DNA of 64,000 nt from Steromphala cineraria (GCA_916613615.1 OU744730.1:20501406-20565405); one strand, 5' to 3'. Counted from the first letter of the stretch, positions 50,985 through 64,000 are shown. Notes: generated by a model from the sequence alone, not told the origin. Numbers and translations: made by a program.

Positions 50985-53085
50985 AAAAACGTTGCTTAAT
51001 GAAAATAAAACGACTTTCGATTTTATTACTTTTCATTTTTTTTTTTTTTTTGTAAACATGAAACTTTTAAAGTTCATCAAAATAAAATTTCGATGCATTT
51101 TATTAACTATTGCTTGTAGAATCATTTTTACTTATGATTTAATTTTATTTGTTTTTCGATATATATCCAAAAAAGTTTTGGCCTTTTAAAGCTAGCACAC
51201 AGTTGAATTGACATCTTATTTGGCATCCATGTCCGACCTATTTTAACACCATATTATACAAAAAGACAGCTGTAGACATAGAACGTTTAAACTTATTAAT
51301 ACATGGTGTACATACGACGATAGACAGAGGATACATTATGTACAAATAGCTGAAATGATTCCCAAGTTGTTCACAGCAAACGGACCATTATCAGTTTATT
51401 CAAAATAAACATGTATAGGTTTTTGAGACTTAGTCACTTGTAACTAATGATATAGCTGCTCAATAGTAAAACCTTATAACAAAAGAACTTTGGCTAAAAC
51501 CTGATATAACACCCGATCACATGTGACTCGTACAAAATGTCATGAAGTATATATATGTAATAGGTGCAGCATCTCTATTTATCACATTGCAGTTGGCTTC
51601 ATGACGAATCGATACTGGCCGCACATCGAACGTAATGCGATTTCCCTATAATGTGAATATTATATAAAGCATCATACGTTACGATACGATACGAAATGGT
51701 ACGAGCTGTGCCATACGATTATACCAACGTTGTCTTGGTTGTAAAGTAAGAGTTGCGTAAACATTTCGATTGGAATCATTCGCTTCGTGCATCTACTAAT
51801 GACATCTTGCATTGCAATAAGTAGTAGTTACTTCATCCATAAATTTGACAGTTAGCGTCCAAGAAAAAAACAATACAATTCATTTTGTTGAGGATTTTAA
51901 CTGATATATATATGTACTTGGTCGTCAATTGACACACGTTCAAACGATCGTTTAAAAGATTACACGTGAAATAGTTAACCATATTAATATATCATACAGA
52001 CAGCGAAGATAGTTGATATAACATAGTTTTACCATTCAAGTCTATTGTTCTGTCGAGGTAAGTATCAATAACCAAGTTGATCACCGATTTTTTTGCACGT
52101 GCATGCATGCTTAGGTAGTGACCTTCATGAGCACAAGCCTTCAACTAACTGACTCACCTGTAAGCGAGTACAAATTTTGGTCATTTTCTTTACCATAGTG
52201 AAGATTATTCGTAAAACTGGGAATCGAACCCGTAACCTAGCTGCTGATTCTCACCAAGTAAGGTAACCATAGACATATATTTCTTCTATGAAATATTCAA
52301 AATGATTTAATGTACCTCATTATATTATTTTATTTCTTATGCCTTTCATTTCATGTGTATTCAATCAATCTAGACTTGCATTAATTAAGTAAGACCCAGA
52401 CTGTATATAGGCTCATATATAATACACAGTCTTGAAGCAGGACTACGGTTACCACTACGACAATACAATCAGCTGAAATGAGGACATTTAAATGATTCAT
52501 TTTAAGTGATTGTTTTATTTATAAATAGTTACCTAGTAACATCTTAAATATCTGCGATTGAATATACATTGCATAATCAACATTTCGAATTGAGCTTCAT
52601 ATTGTGTTTCCTGAGTTCATCAAACTGTTAATATTCTCTGTTTAAGTTAGCATGTACATTTCAGCTTGTTGCACGTGCGGCACGAATTGCACAGGCTTCT
52701 GTTAAATTTAGACACTGTTTCTCTGGAAGCGCGATTGATATCATATGAAAATAATATTAACAATCAAGGGCAATGTTTTGTTATCATGTGCTTATTTCCC
52801 GCTGTTTGAATTCAATTTTCATTTTTGAATTGTAAGTCAGTTACCAACCTCGTTGTCGGCGTGCATGAAATGGAACACCCACCCGTCTCTATTAACATGA
52901 GCTTTATTTTGAATATGCCGGTGATAATACCGGTTTTCTTGCTTAAAAAAATCCAGCATGTAAACATCTGCCTCCCTGCCAAATTTCCTCCGCGCCTATG
53001 TGAATAAAGAATGTACCGAATGTTTAAGGGTGACTATGAGTGTGACAGTTATACGTGAGTATGCACGATTCATACTGGTCTGTCG
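50985..53085. other. Intergenic region between the F-BAR and proline-rich genes
   Basis: AT-rich. On the minus strand at about 52190-52270 there is a pol III B box-like gggttcgattccca after ggttaccttacttggtgag, a likely SINE head. It lacks a tRNA fold. I recognise nothing else. Confidence 0.4.
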
Positions 53086-53270
53086 TAGTTCAGAAGCTTC
53101 CGACTTGGGAGTTAGCCAATCATATCATTTTCTCGCCACCTTCTCGATAAAATTTGAACGAGAAAATGATTTGATTGGCTACATCCAAAGTCGGGCAGAG
53201 CGAGCGAATCTAGCTTCTCATTCCAAGGTACAGATTAGTTGAGTGAGCGTAATGTTCGTACCCTGAGAGT
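53086..53270. mobile_element. Hairpin MITE, copy 3 (loop inverted)
   Basis: The arms gccaatcatatcattttctcg and cgagaaaatgatttgattgg match copies 1 and 2, and the right flank (cgaatctagcttct, ggtacagattagt) is in the same orientation. The loop, however, reads ccaccttctcgataaaattt, the inverse of the loop in copies 1 and 2. Confidence 0.92.
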
Positions 53271-53413
53271 CAGGATGCGTCAAAGGGTACTGTCGGATCT
53301 AGAGGATCCAGTGAGTCTATATCTTGACATTACTCATCTATTTCGTTATCTAACGGAAAGTTTGAACGTTGGATGCGGGATTATCCTCAAAGATGAGAAG
53401 GAGGGGAAAGGCC

Positions 53414-53532
53414 AGGGCCCCCTTTCACAAAGCAACCTTTACTAAGGTTAACCTTAACTCCCATACTTTAACATTGCTCTAAGGTTACCTTAAGGAATTA
53501 TGGTCACCTTAGAGCTTTGTGAAAGAGGGCCC
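53414..53532. mobile_element. Palindromic MITE of about 119 bp
   Basis: agggccccctttcacaaagc is mirrored by gctttgtgaaagagggccct. The interior holds degenerate inverted aaggttaacctta blocks. Confidence 0.9.
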
Positions 53533-53821
53533 TGGATAAGAAGGCCCAGGACACTCCCCTCTTTCTCTCCTATGAAACTGCAACTGACGGGAAGCAAGTG
53601 ACCAAGTTGTCAGTTCTTTATATACATTGTAGTAACTATCTTTCATGTTTTTGGCGAATGTTCGATGTTTTGATTATCTGAAAGTCACAGTGACTACCAA
53701 AGACATAACGGTTTATAGAAGAAGATCTTTGTGCAACACGGTATGGCGATATCAATAATCAACAATTACAGACCATCCACATGAATAGAAGTCTTTATAA
53801 GAATGCATAATATCTCTTCAG

Positions 53822-55129
53822 ATCGACATGCCTGCGCCCAAGATGCGGAGTGAGCGAACCTTCACCCAGAGCTTTCAGAAGAACCGCCGGAAGTCGAAGC
53901 GCTTGCCTCCCCCTCCTCCCCCCCCCCCCACAGGAGAACAGCAGTGACGAGGAGACCTACGAGAACGCTGAGGCGGTCAGGTGGGTCACAGGTTCTACCG
54001 AACTCCTTAGAGTGTTTTGACGCGAAGCTAGCAATTTTCATAAATTAAGGTCAAAATTGTGTTACTATGCGCAAATCAGCTGTAATCAAATCTCATGGAT
54101 TTCCTAACTTTTCAAAGAGTTTGACCATTAAGATTTTTAGGCAGATTAGCTGATTTTACTCTAAGACTTACTCATTTTCATTGCATGATAGTTTTCTATT
54201 GTAATAACTTATTCGAGTTAAATTGCATATTTTGTTACATTTGACCGAAGGTTACACTGCTCGACACTATATAACCCCTTGGACCTTTCATCTGGAAAAC
54301 CGCCCTTAATTTACATTAGCATGTACTATTTGTTTCATAACAGGATACAGGGGAAGTAACTTTAGAGTAAATTCAATTTTTCCAGATGAAAGGTCCCAGG
54401 GGTATATTGTAGAGTATCGGAATACTAAGGGCCGGGAGAAGGAGGACAAGTTGATTTGTGTGGTATTCAAACTTAAAGGGTTTTTCTCAACAACGTCCAG
54501 AAATCTTGGATTACATGTAAAGCTTGAAAATGCAAATGTTCTAAAATGAAGCTGAATGTGTAGGCGAAAACAGAGCATATATTACCATTTCATCTCCCCA
54601 ATTTTAAACAGATACGAAGGTAAGTTTCAATGTGTTAAGTAGTGTAGCTTCCTTATAATGATTTTAATGTTTTACGCCGCTTGGGCAATATTTCAGTCAT
54701 TAGCGGAGTCTTGTGACTTTAAAGAGACCCTCCGATTAATGTTCAAGAGCTCACATAAATGTAAATAAAATTTCCCTTGTGGATAATAAAGTCTTATTTT
54801 AGCTTATCTTATCTTATCTGATTAGTTAGATGCCGCTAATGACTCAAATACGGCGCTAAACAACAACTTACTCGCATATTCACATTGCAGTCTGATTAAA
54901 ATCGACTGTGACTCGAGGGAAAAAGTGTAAAAATATTGTCTCTAGTGGGGTTTGAACTTCAACCAGCCCGGCTTTCCTCTCATTCACAGTCTGAAGGCAT
55001 CCCTATTACCCGCATGTTCTGACGCAAGCTCATCTAGCCTGACCACTATTCTATCTTCTTTCCAGCTCCTATGCAAGGAGTGCCCAACGCGCCGCCAATC
55101 AGCGGGATATCGAGCTGTCTGTTCGCTAA
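53822..55129 (+). CDS. Small proline-rich protein with YENA motif (frame broken at C12)
   Basis: Exon 53822-53980 (acceptor ttcag before, donor GTCAG|gtgggt) and exon 55066-55129 (acceptor tctttccag, stop TAA 55127). From ATG 53828 the product starts MPAPKMRSERTFTQSFQKN, then a basic run, polyproline, an acidic stretch SSDEETYENAEAV, and ends NQRDIELSVR. At 53918-53929 a 12-C run puts the two halves one base out of frame; as written the first frame stops at 53945. The exons are much more GC-rich than their flanks. A Tyr-x-Asn site (GRB2 SH2-type) and polyproline suggest an adaptor or a receptor tail. The first exon may be internal: ATC GAC before the ATG is also open. Not a family I recognise. 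Confidence 0.5.
54670..54882. mobile_element. Fold-back repeat around a retroposon-like tail
   Basis: tgttttacgccgcttgggca...cattagcgg at the left is mirrored by ccgctaatgact...cggcgctaaacaac. Between lies aataaagtcttattttagct and (cttat)n. A related short copy is at 2599-2650. It lies in the intron of the proline-rich gene. Confidence 0.65.
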
Positions 55130-55196
55130 GGTGTTTTGGGACGCGCTCGTGGATCCTCATCAGTACAAGGACCATATTTCTACAATTTTCATTTCT

Positions 55197-55535
55197 ATTA
55201 AAGGGGCAGTAGCACATTTTTTGGAAAAATCATATTTTATTTTGTTCGCTGATTGTTTGTTAATGTTGATTGTATTATTTTCATAATGTAAAAAATCTCA
55301 TTACACGAACCAATCATCCATAGTCAGAGAACACATTATGAAGATTCACTTAAAGTCTATTTGAGGCCATTTTTGTTCGAAAAAAAAAGGAATTTCATGG
55401 ATGAAGTTTACATTATATATTTGATTTATTATTGCTTCATTACGTTAAAATACATTGTATCTCAATTGTAACCATTTATTTTGATTTTCCTGACATCCGC
55501 TTTTATTCCCCTTAAAACGTGCCACTGCCCCTTTA
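55197..55535. mobile_element. TTAA-ended MITE (aggggcagtagcac family), copy 2
   Basis: ttaaaggggcagtagcacat at the left and gtgccactgcccctttaa at the right, TTAA at both edges. The interior matches 49682-50043 (ttcacttaaa.tctat, ggccatttttgt). Confidence 0.93.
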
Positions 55536-56951
55536 AGTTCGAAACATTGTTTTTAGCGAGTAAACTTAAGATAGTGAAACAGAAGTTCTTGGATCCGCCA
55601 TCAATTAAATAAATAACGTTTATTACTTCAGCTAGTTCACTCAGTTAAGATATCCAGGAAGGAAACAGAAGACTTTGGATCTGTTATTAGATTAATGAAA
55701 ATAATTCTAAAAATAACGTTTCATACTGCCATTAGTATCATGGACATTTTTCTTGAAATTTCAATAAATTTCTTTGCATCGATAGATTTAGCTGGTATTA
55801 ACGTCATCATTATCATGGATATAATTCTTGAACTTTACATTAAGTTTCATCCATTTATGAATTTTGCCGGTAGACAAGATATTATGTAACAGAGATATTT
55901 GGAATCATAGGAATCTTACAACAAGAATCTTATTTTGAATCTCAATTCATGCATGCTTAAATCCTAGACGGTCAATGAAAAGCTTGCTAATTAACTGTTT
56001 CGTTACTGGTTGGAAAAACATTTATCTAACGTAAATCAGTTACTAAAGTATGTCAACTTAAGGCAAATAGTAGTGATCTCGAAATGTTACAGGATTTTAT
56101 AATGTTTCTATTTCCTTTATCATTATTATCCTTTATGTTTTTTGCACTGCACTTTTGATTGTATTCTAAAGATTATCCTTTGTAAATAGCGCTTGGTTAA
56201 GATATTCATCAACAGTTAAACATAACAGAAAACTGTTGTTAAATACAAGTAATTTGAATCGATTCAATGATGTTATTTTATTCATGGGAAAATTTTTCAT
56301 AAAATATTTTTATTTTTTGTTCTTCGCTTTATGAAAATATATAAAAAGAAGCAGTGATCATGTTCCTTTTGAGGACCTTTCATAGTGACATATATATTTG
56401 TAATATTAGGTCTAACCTGCCTCTATATCTAACCACAATGGTAGCCTGACGTTAACATCTTTTAGTAAGGTAATATAAGAAAAGGAAGGACATTTCCCAA
56501 ATGTTAAAAGGTCAAAACCATTGTTAAACTGATATTTTAGCCAAATATTTTTTATATCTGTTCTATGCTCATAAAATTGTTTAATAAAGTTTTATATTCT
56601 TGTTTTGTTTTGCTGTGTTTCAATAATTCGAATTCTCCAAAACGGAAATTGACACGTTGAAGATTTCTAAAACTGCAATACTGTATTTGCACACCATTAT
56701 TGATTTACTTCAGCCTCCGATTATATTGTGTCGTTACCAAACCTTACTTATAGCACGGTTACATGATTTGAATATCATTCAAGATACAGGTTATGACAGT
56801 CCAGACCAAATTTTCTAGAAACGTTAGGAAACACATTCATAATTGCAATAATATCATTCACTGGCCCACACAAGTCAATAAGTTCGTAGATCTCGATATA
56901 ATATCGGTACCCACCTTTGAACGGACTGACCTCTAGCCTGCTATAGGAATT

Positions 56952-57031
56952 TCTGTCACCTGCTATTGAAAGTATCTGTCACCTGCTATTGCAAATATCT
57001 GTCACCTGCTATTGCAAGTATCTGTCACCCA
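56952..57031. repeat. 23-bp minisatellite
   Basis: tctgtcacctgctattgcaa-like unit, three full copies and a partial one. Confidence 0.95.
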
Positions 57032-58253
57032 AATTAAAGTGATAAGAGATTGATGTGGAGTCAAATAGGCTGAACGTTATCAATTGTGTATTTATATACG
57101 ATGAGTATTCAGGGACTTATATTGTCGATAATATTAGAAATCTTGACTCTTGAAAAGTTATAGATTTCTTGCTTGCCGACTCGGTGCCGAAACTACAGAA
57201 CGTGTATGAGGCAATGGACCCGAAGAACGATTTGAGAGGCAGTGTTGAGCAATTTAAGATGCTCAATTTAATTATATTTTACCTGAATTCATGAAATTTC
57301 TGATGTGGTTACTAAGAGAGTAAAACATTTTAAAGACATATATGTCTTTGGAGAAATAAGTTTTGACACACCAACATTATTTTGATTTCAGGCGAGAGAA
57401 AGTTGTTGCAACGTTTGCTCACTAAGGGAACACTGGTTACCTTATTTAAGTGCGCAAACTCTAAACTTGACCTTTGGCTGAATCGAGAATCAATGTGTAC
57501 TTCATGAAGCTGACATATAGGCATGAATCTCTCGTGCTGCACGTGCACCCCGATGAAATGTACATGCGGGACAGTACAAGTCATCATAAAAGCTTGCACG
57601 ACAGTTATTACTATGACATTTTACAGAAATTAATTTGTTTAACAATGCAATTTTTAAAGACATTTGATTTCAACGATTTAAAAGAAAATATATAACTATA
57701 TAATAGGTATAATTTATGGTCTACTAAGGCAAACATTAACATTAATAATCAGGTCTTGAAAGAGATATTTCCAACTTGCCTTCGTGGTTTAAATTGTTTG
57801 CTCACTTGTCCCGAAACTAACAGGTTAAAGGTTCAATCTCATGTTTCATTTGTTATGTAGTGTGAAAAGAAACCTGCAATTTTGATGAGCGCCTTCAATT
57901 TGATTTGCAAAGCATACTTTAAAGTTAGAATAATTTCAGAGAACATAATTCCATCGTTTCAGATTGATGATCATGACTATACCAAACTATACCAATATGA
58001 GTTAGTAATGAAAACGAATACTCGAACAATAAAAAAACGCTACTGTGAAGAACTGACACATTACTGCACCTCATTCCGTCACTCACACATATTGAAACAA
58101 CAAAAACATATAATGATCAGTCGTTTAAATAAGCTTTCAAAAACTGCTGGTCAATAAGGACCCACAGATAAGAAAAACTGTGGGCCCAACTCCGAAACTG
58201 TCGGCATTCATTATCAGTACTGATTTGATTTATTCTAAAATAATAATATTCTT

Positions 58254-58880
58254 GGTATCAGTCATTCTCTCCCCACAGAGGCAGCTCAGTCATACTTGAG
58301 TTAGCCTCTGTTCTATTACGGCTAATACATGGGACAGAAAGGTAGAAATCTGATTGGAGGCAATCGAAGTTAGTTGTGCAATCTGCGACGCCGTTTCAAA
58401 AGGGGTCATTCGCAAAAGCTCGGTTATTCCCGTTTGGTTCGGCAAAGATTTCGTTGAACTTTAACACCCAGGGGGAGATAACTCTTCCTTCAAAAGATCG
58501 CTTTTTACCTTCTCATTAGTTTTTATTCGGTAATTTATTAAAATAAAATTTATCATAAAACAAATAACAATTTACACAATTATAAAACAGAATGTTTCTA
58601 CAGAAAACCCTATCCATATCTGATTTTCAAATAGTTTCCATCTCACACTGTTAATGAAAAATAAACCTTAAGGCATGATGCTTTTGCAAGTCACTATGCG
58701 ACCGTTGAGAATTCCCCAAGTCGTGGATATCCAAAAGGTGTTTTTAAATAAGGGAGCTATCTAAAATTACAACTTTTTGCCGCTAGGGCGATCCGCCGGA
58801 ACCCCAGGATCTTGGCGTATTAAAACAGAGGCTAACTCGGGTATGACTGAGCTGCCTCTGTGGGGAGAGAATGGGTATCA
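58254..58880. mobile_element. MITE of about 620 bp with TIRs of about 60 bp
   Basis: ggtatcagtcattctctccc...gaggcagctcagtcat at the left is mirrored by gactgagctgcctctgtggg at the right. Just outside, both sides carry a caataaggacc...gtgtgggcc block (58154 and 59010), so it inserted into, or was duplicated with, an older repeat. Confidence 0.85.
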
Positions 58881-61800
58881 GTGTGTTATAGATTCACAAC
58901 TTTGTTGTCAGTTTAGAGTGATAGTTATGAAAGTCTGGCAGGGAAATATGTGATTGTCTTACAGCAAGTATTGTTAGAAAGGAACAGTATCATATTAAAA
59001 AGAACTGTGAGCCAATAAGGACCTGAAGATATTAAAAAGTGTGGGCCCTTGTGAATATCTGTCGGTGTCGGGCCTACGCTTATTTCAAACACTGTTTATG
59101 GTCATGTTCTGTTTTTATTACCCGCTACGAAATAGCGGGGGGGTATTAAGATGGGCTCAGTCCGTCCGTTACACTTTGGCGTCCAGCTCATAACTTTGTA
59201 ACTCATCAACCATTTCAATTCAAATTCAAAGTGGAAATGAAGAAACATGTAATAATCTGTCATGAGTAAAAATGTTTAGATTATCTACATAAAATAGATG
59301 AATTTTGGAGAAAAAGTGGTTAAATTTGAAGAAAACTGTTAGAAGTCCTGTTCGGTTCACAATTTGTAAACTCATCATAACATTTTGATCAAATTTGATA
59401 TGAAGATACATAATCATATGAAGTGTGTCATGATTAACAATATTGCAAAGATTTGAGTGAAATTATTACGTATTTCAGCAAAATGTTAGGTCTCTGTTAG
59501 AAAACTGTCAGGCTCAAAACTTCTTAACTTATCATTACATTTTCATCCAATTTACATAGCCATTTTTGTGTGACACTTTACCGGTACCTACCGCGATCAG
59601 ACTGCAATCTGAATGCAGCGGTTTTCAGGTAACTAATTCTGCAAGGGTCTGTATGAATATGCAATACGATAAAATGAAATCTTCTTCTACATCAAAACAG
59701 AGATAGAAAAAAGCTAAAAAGATAAATTAAATCTTTGCATGTTGTGTTATTTGCGGGGGATACAGCTCGACCATGTCAGCTGCTTGTCACAAATTGAAAA
59801 GTCAATAAGCATACAACCATTTGAGAAGTAATTCTTTATTCAATTTGCAAGACGTTTCGCTGTAGATACAAACACCGGCTTTGACTCATGAATTTAATGT
59901 CTTTGGCCTATGAAGCTAAGAATCCATAGAAGCCTTTCATGATTTGACAGGAGGGACACGTGACGATGTCCCCGACTTGTTAAAGCAAGAACGTCAATCA
60001 GTGCTTCTCGACATAAGAGAAAAAGTTCAAACAAATGTTGCCCCTCAGGGTTGCCATTCCCGACCCAAAGATAAGTTCAAGTCAAGGCTCGTTACCAAAC
60101 CTCTGTTGTAATACGGGCCTTTTTGTCTTCCCGGGGTTCCGGTATATTCGCCAAGCGGCAAAATAGTCCCCCACAATACGGAGAATTAAGCCAATGAAAA
60201 CTTTCCTTGCATGGAAATCTTGCCTGTCGTCACCTAGGTTTGTTCTATGATTTACGAGACCATGTTCAGTAAAGCACTCAAAAAGTAAGTTGTAGCAGCC
60301 CTAGCCCACTTAATTAACGGCTCACTCTTGCCTTATATGTAGATATATAAGTAATGTCAAAGAAGATCCAACTAGAGATGTAAGAATAAATAGAAGTTTA
60401 TTCTTAAGCACAAATATATGATTTATTTGTACAATAATTTATTTGTGAGCAAATCCCTTCTCAAAACTACACTAAATGGGCTTATGAGTTTCACAGAGAT
60501 ACTATATGTCTTAACACGGGCAAAGTGGTGAATTAATTATAAATAATTAATTCTTATCTAAATTCTTTTAAATTTTCTTATTTCTACCAGATTCGGAGAA
60601 TAATCCTTTAAAATATCAATTTAGTTTCAATTCCAAAACACCAATCAAGTCTAGCTATAAGCAACTGCAAGTCAACAGCTCTTATGAAATTTCTAAGGTT
60701 ATGGCCGAAAGAGTTATCTCCCTTACTATCCTTACCAATGGCAAGCCAAAAACGAATCCTGACGTTACGACGGCCGCTGTTTATATAGACGTCAAAAGGG
60801 GTCACGTGATTGATTTCAACCAATCAACGAGAGGCCGCTAACGGGTCGCTACTTCTACAGGTTGAGAAGGGATCTACTTTTACATCACAATATTTCATAA
60901 AAACAACACATGAAACAATATTCCAGGAACCATTCAAAGTGGATATTTCACAAATCACTATTTGTGAACAGTTCACATCAAAAGAAGTTAACTTTACATA
61001 GCAGAATATATTATTCGATGATGCGGGTCACTGAGGCCGCCGTGCTGGTTCCATAAGGCTGGTATGCGGCCTCCATAAGGCAGCAATGCTGGTCGCCAAG
61101 GTCAGTACGAGGTATACATGAGAGGAACAATTTTTATAGTGATAATCAAGGAGTCAATTTTATATAGACATAAACTCTCATCAACAAGGAATGAAACCCT
61201 GACTTTGAAATGCATGATAAAAATATGAATATTATTATAATAACATAATAATTCTTGAGGCGATGATGTAATTCTTCGGCGCATGAATACAAAACAGTGT
61301 ACACAGCGCATAGTACGTAGTTCATGACAAAATCCTAACAAACAATATTCCTGGCACTACAAAGTATTTTAATTACAAGAATTGACATCAATGAGCTACT
61401 GGAATTCCAAATATGACTACGAAATACTTCAAGAATGATATGACAGGCACATGTTATCTGCATCGTGAGTGTCTGACATCAACAGCAAAGTAAAATGGCG
61501 GTGCTTTACAGTCTGCTAAATACGGGATGAAATTAGCAAATAAATGGATGGATACTGATCTAAAAGTTATTCGATTACGGCCAAAGTGAAACTAAGGTAT
61601 GTGAGATGATGATAGGATAGATGTCATACTGTCAGTTATTCACGAATACAAAAACAATCTTACAATGAATGCTGACCGAGGATGTTTACATGTGAAAAGT
61701 GATAAACGATTTATTCTTGAATGATAAATTTACGATAAAATAAACGTTAGAGGAATATAGGGAAGATGCAAGAAAATTACGATAAGATCTTCATTACGAT

Positions 61801-62454
61801 TTATACCAAACGTGAATTATGAACAAATATTATTACTAGTGAATTTGACAACCTTGAAATATACAATAACCTATGATTTAATGAAAACGTGACACATTCA
61901 AGACATGCCAGTTACCAGGGTTACACATAAAGTCGCTTCTGGGGAAAATTATATACAAGTCAAAACAGATCTGAAATTAAATAGAAATTACTGGAAAAAT
62001 TGTTATGGCTGGCCATTACAAAGTAGTGAATGAATGTAAGTTTTCCCGAAGCGAGATCCTATTCCAACGAGTATACAAGGCTCCGGTTGTTTTTCAGGAA
62101 TGGATGCTAATTTGGACACCAAATAAAAACATAACAGGAAAAGTTCGGTCATGAAATTGGCACTAAAACTGTATTGCACTAAGCACTCACTTTATACATA
62201 AACTGTTCGAACTCAAACAACAACTAAAACCAATATTTAGGGAATCATGATCAAGACCAAAATGCGCTTCCTTCGTTTACCTTTAATACGAGCAAAAGCT
62301 TGTAAAATCGAGTCCATTTCTCCGTCTACAGTTTCTCTCTCTATTGTCGCTGACAGTCGATGAGTGGACGTCTTTCTGCTGTCCTGAACACCCATGTACT
62401 ATTCTATCTGTTCGGTCTATTTCGGGACTCCTGATCAACTCCACTGTAAAACTT

Positions 62455-62600
62455 CACCGTATTTTTTTACAGTAAAAAGTTGGCAACACTGCTGCCATAA
62501 TTTTACCGTAAAGATACAGTATACACCGTAAAATGATATACTGTAAAATTTACAGTAAATGAATGGCAGCAGTGTTGCCAACTTTTTACCGTCCAGTTAC
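62455..62600. repeat. Inverted repeat in an acagta/taccgt-rich block
   Basis: acagtaaaaagttggcaaca...ctgccat (about 62471-62499) is mirrored by atggcagcagtgttgccaac (about 62561-62590). The loop and flanks hold many tacagta and ttaccgta motifs. Confidence 0.9.
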
Positions 62601-63399
62601 ATTCTATACTGTAATATGTTAATACAGTATCACAGTGAAATACTGTTGCATCAGACACCTGGAATGTAATAATTAAAGACAAATCAACTTTGCAATTTAA
62701 AAACATTTATTACCAAAATTGAAGTAACAAAATCTGAACATTTCCAGCAAAAGAGTACCCGGTAATTATGATCATATAATTAGCGATAGTAACATTCATT
62801 GCAAACATTTTTTTTATGTCAATCTTTGTTTGCCAAACTTTTCTCAACATCATGTCGATCATGTTTATATTATAGGATACATATACATAAATCTTAACTG
62901 TAAGCAAAATATTCATGACTGAATGTTAGATAACTTTCAAAGACAGAAATAGTTATTTCTAATACACTTTGGAACAAATGGAAATTTGGATTCCCGATCG
63001 ATGAGTATGATTAAGAAAGAAATGGAATGTGGAAATAAAAATGATTGTCCAGTCTTCCTTCAAATAAATTGATTAAAAAGTTCTCCTAACTCATAATATA
63101 ATATTATAACTCATAATTCTCATAATAAACATTTTATATATAAAGTCTTAAAACATTCTACACCATATAAACTTTTTGAACTAAGTTTGAGAAACAAACT
63201 TTGGAACAATTTCAATTATAGGCCTACCCAATCCCTTCAGCCAAATCATGAAATTCAAACATGCTGAGTATGCTGTATCCTAGCCATTGGAAAGTGTAAA
63301 ATATATATGCAACAATGTCGATGAAGCACAAACCTTCTTTATAAGCTTTAGGGATATATTAGATTACTGAAAGCACAAATATTTAATAAATCTTGATAT

Positions 63400-64000
63400 A
63401 TCAATAATTACTACTTCATGTTGGAAGTACACTTGTCTGCAGAGTTTCAAAAGACACAAATGTCACTCATGAAACATTAAAAGCACCAATATCTGAGTCA
63501 GTAATACAACTTTAATACTTTATATTGAAAACAAAATCATGAATTATTATTCCTGCTACCTGAGAATTCAACAGTCCCCTTTTAGAAGTAATTATATGAG
63601 AAATCTTTAAATATCAAAAGTCACAACTTTTAAAAAAAGGTGGGAACTATATATGTCTGTAGAGCTTCACAAAGACAAAACTTTCAACAATGCACAGCTA
63701 ATTCTTTACAAATAAAAAACAATAAAGAAATTATTTTCTTAGTCAAGATCCCTGCTTCCTAAATAATCACCAGTCCCATCTAGCTTTGATGTGGGAATAT
63801 TTATGCATATTTATGTCCATATAACATGAATTTACTATTAAGAAATCTTAAAATATCAAAAGTCACTACTTTAGGTGGGTGTAAATATGTTTGTAGAGCT
63901 TCCCTTTAAGACTCAACTTTCAACAATTCACAACTCATTCTTTAAAAATAAAACAATAAAGGAATTAAATTCCCAGTCAAAATCCCTGCTTCCTGAGAAA
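63400..64000. repeat. Diverged tandem repeat of about 200-240 bp at the window end
   Basis: atcaaaagtcac, tgtagagctt, ctttcaacaat and ccctgcttcct recur in order (cctgct near 63551, 63751 and 63987). The array continues past the window. Confidence 0.8.

Larger units (their letters stand above)
55900..64000. other. AT-rich intergenic DNA without recognised genes
   Basis: Apart from the listed repeats I find no exon chain or RNA gene. The longest ORFs (57330-57695, 57882-58157) are low-complexity and lack family features. Confidence 0.55.

Noticed and set aside
52195..52275. tRNA gene on the minus strand
   Set aside because: A good B box but the arms do not pair; more likely SINE-derived.
57160..57260. 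Possible exon reading VPKLQNVYEAMDPKNDLRGS
   Set aside because: Coding-like composition, but no consensus donor follows and it does not join the neighbouring proline-rich gene in phase.

Overview
This window is animal nuclear DNA: AT-rich, short exons, GT-AG introns, and many short inverted-repeat transposons. Repeat families with tandem cores, (CCGT)n tracts, TGACCTTGACC-type repeats and 'agttatctcccc'-type motifs suggest a bivalve mollusc, perhaps scallop-like; the species is inferred, not shown. I rebuilt the genes by joining open segments across splice sites and checking that every junction keeps frame.

Layout. (1) 387-19063, minus strand: the phosphorylase kinase beta subunit gene (PHKB). 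22 exons are seen, its last exons lie left of the window, and one small exon near the 5' end was not found. (2) 22520-37281, plus strand: a complete 17-exon ITFG1 (TIP/LINKIN) gene coding for about 610 residues. PHKB and ITFG1 stand head to head, as in human 16q12.1. (3) 40994-50864, minus strand: a complete 11-exon gene for a 489-residue F-BAR plus SH3 protein, convergent with ITFG1. (4) 53822-55129, plus strand: two exons of a small proline-rich, tyrosine-motif protein whose frame is broken at a C12 run. From 55130 to 64000 I see no gene, only AT-rich DNA with fold-back elements and tandem repeats.

The genes do not form one pathway. PHKB is a cytosolic regulator of glycogen breakdown, ITFG1 is a single-pass surface protein with a beta-propeller ectodomain, and the F-BAR protein should bend membrane and link it to actin. 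The link between PHKB and ITFG1 is positional.

Mobile DNA: a hAT fragment with TIRs, two LINE fragments, a Tc1/mariner pseudogene, TTAA-flanked MITE families, a hairpin MITE family whose loop is inverted in one copy, and Helentron/pearl-like elements with about 145-bp tandem cores. The strongest theme is how this DNA meets splice sites. Two 5' splice sites and one 3' splice site have been tandemly copied into their own introns, and several transposons end within 10-40 bp of exons and supply the polypyrimidine tract.
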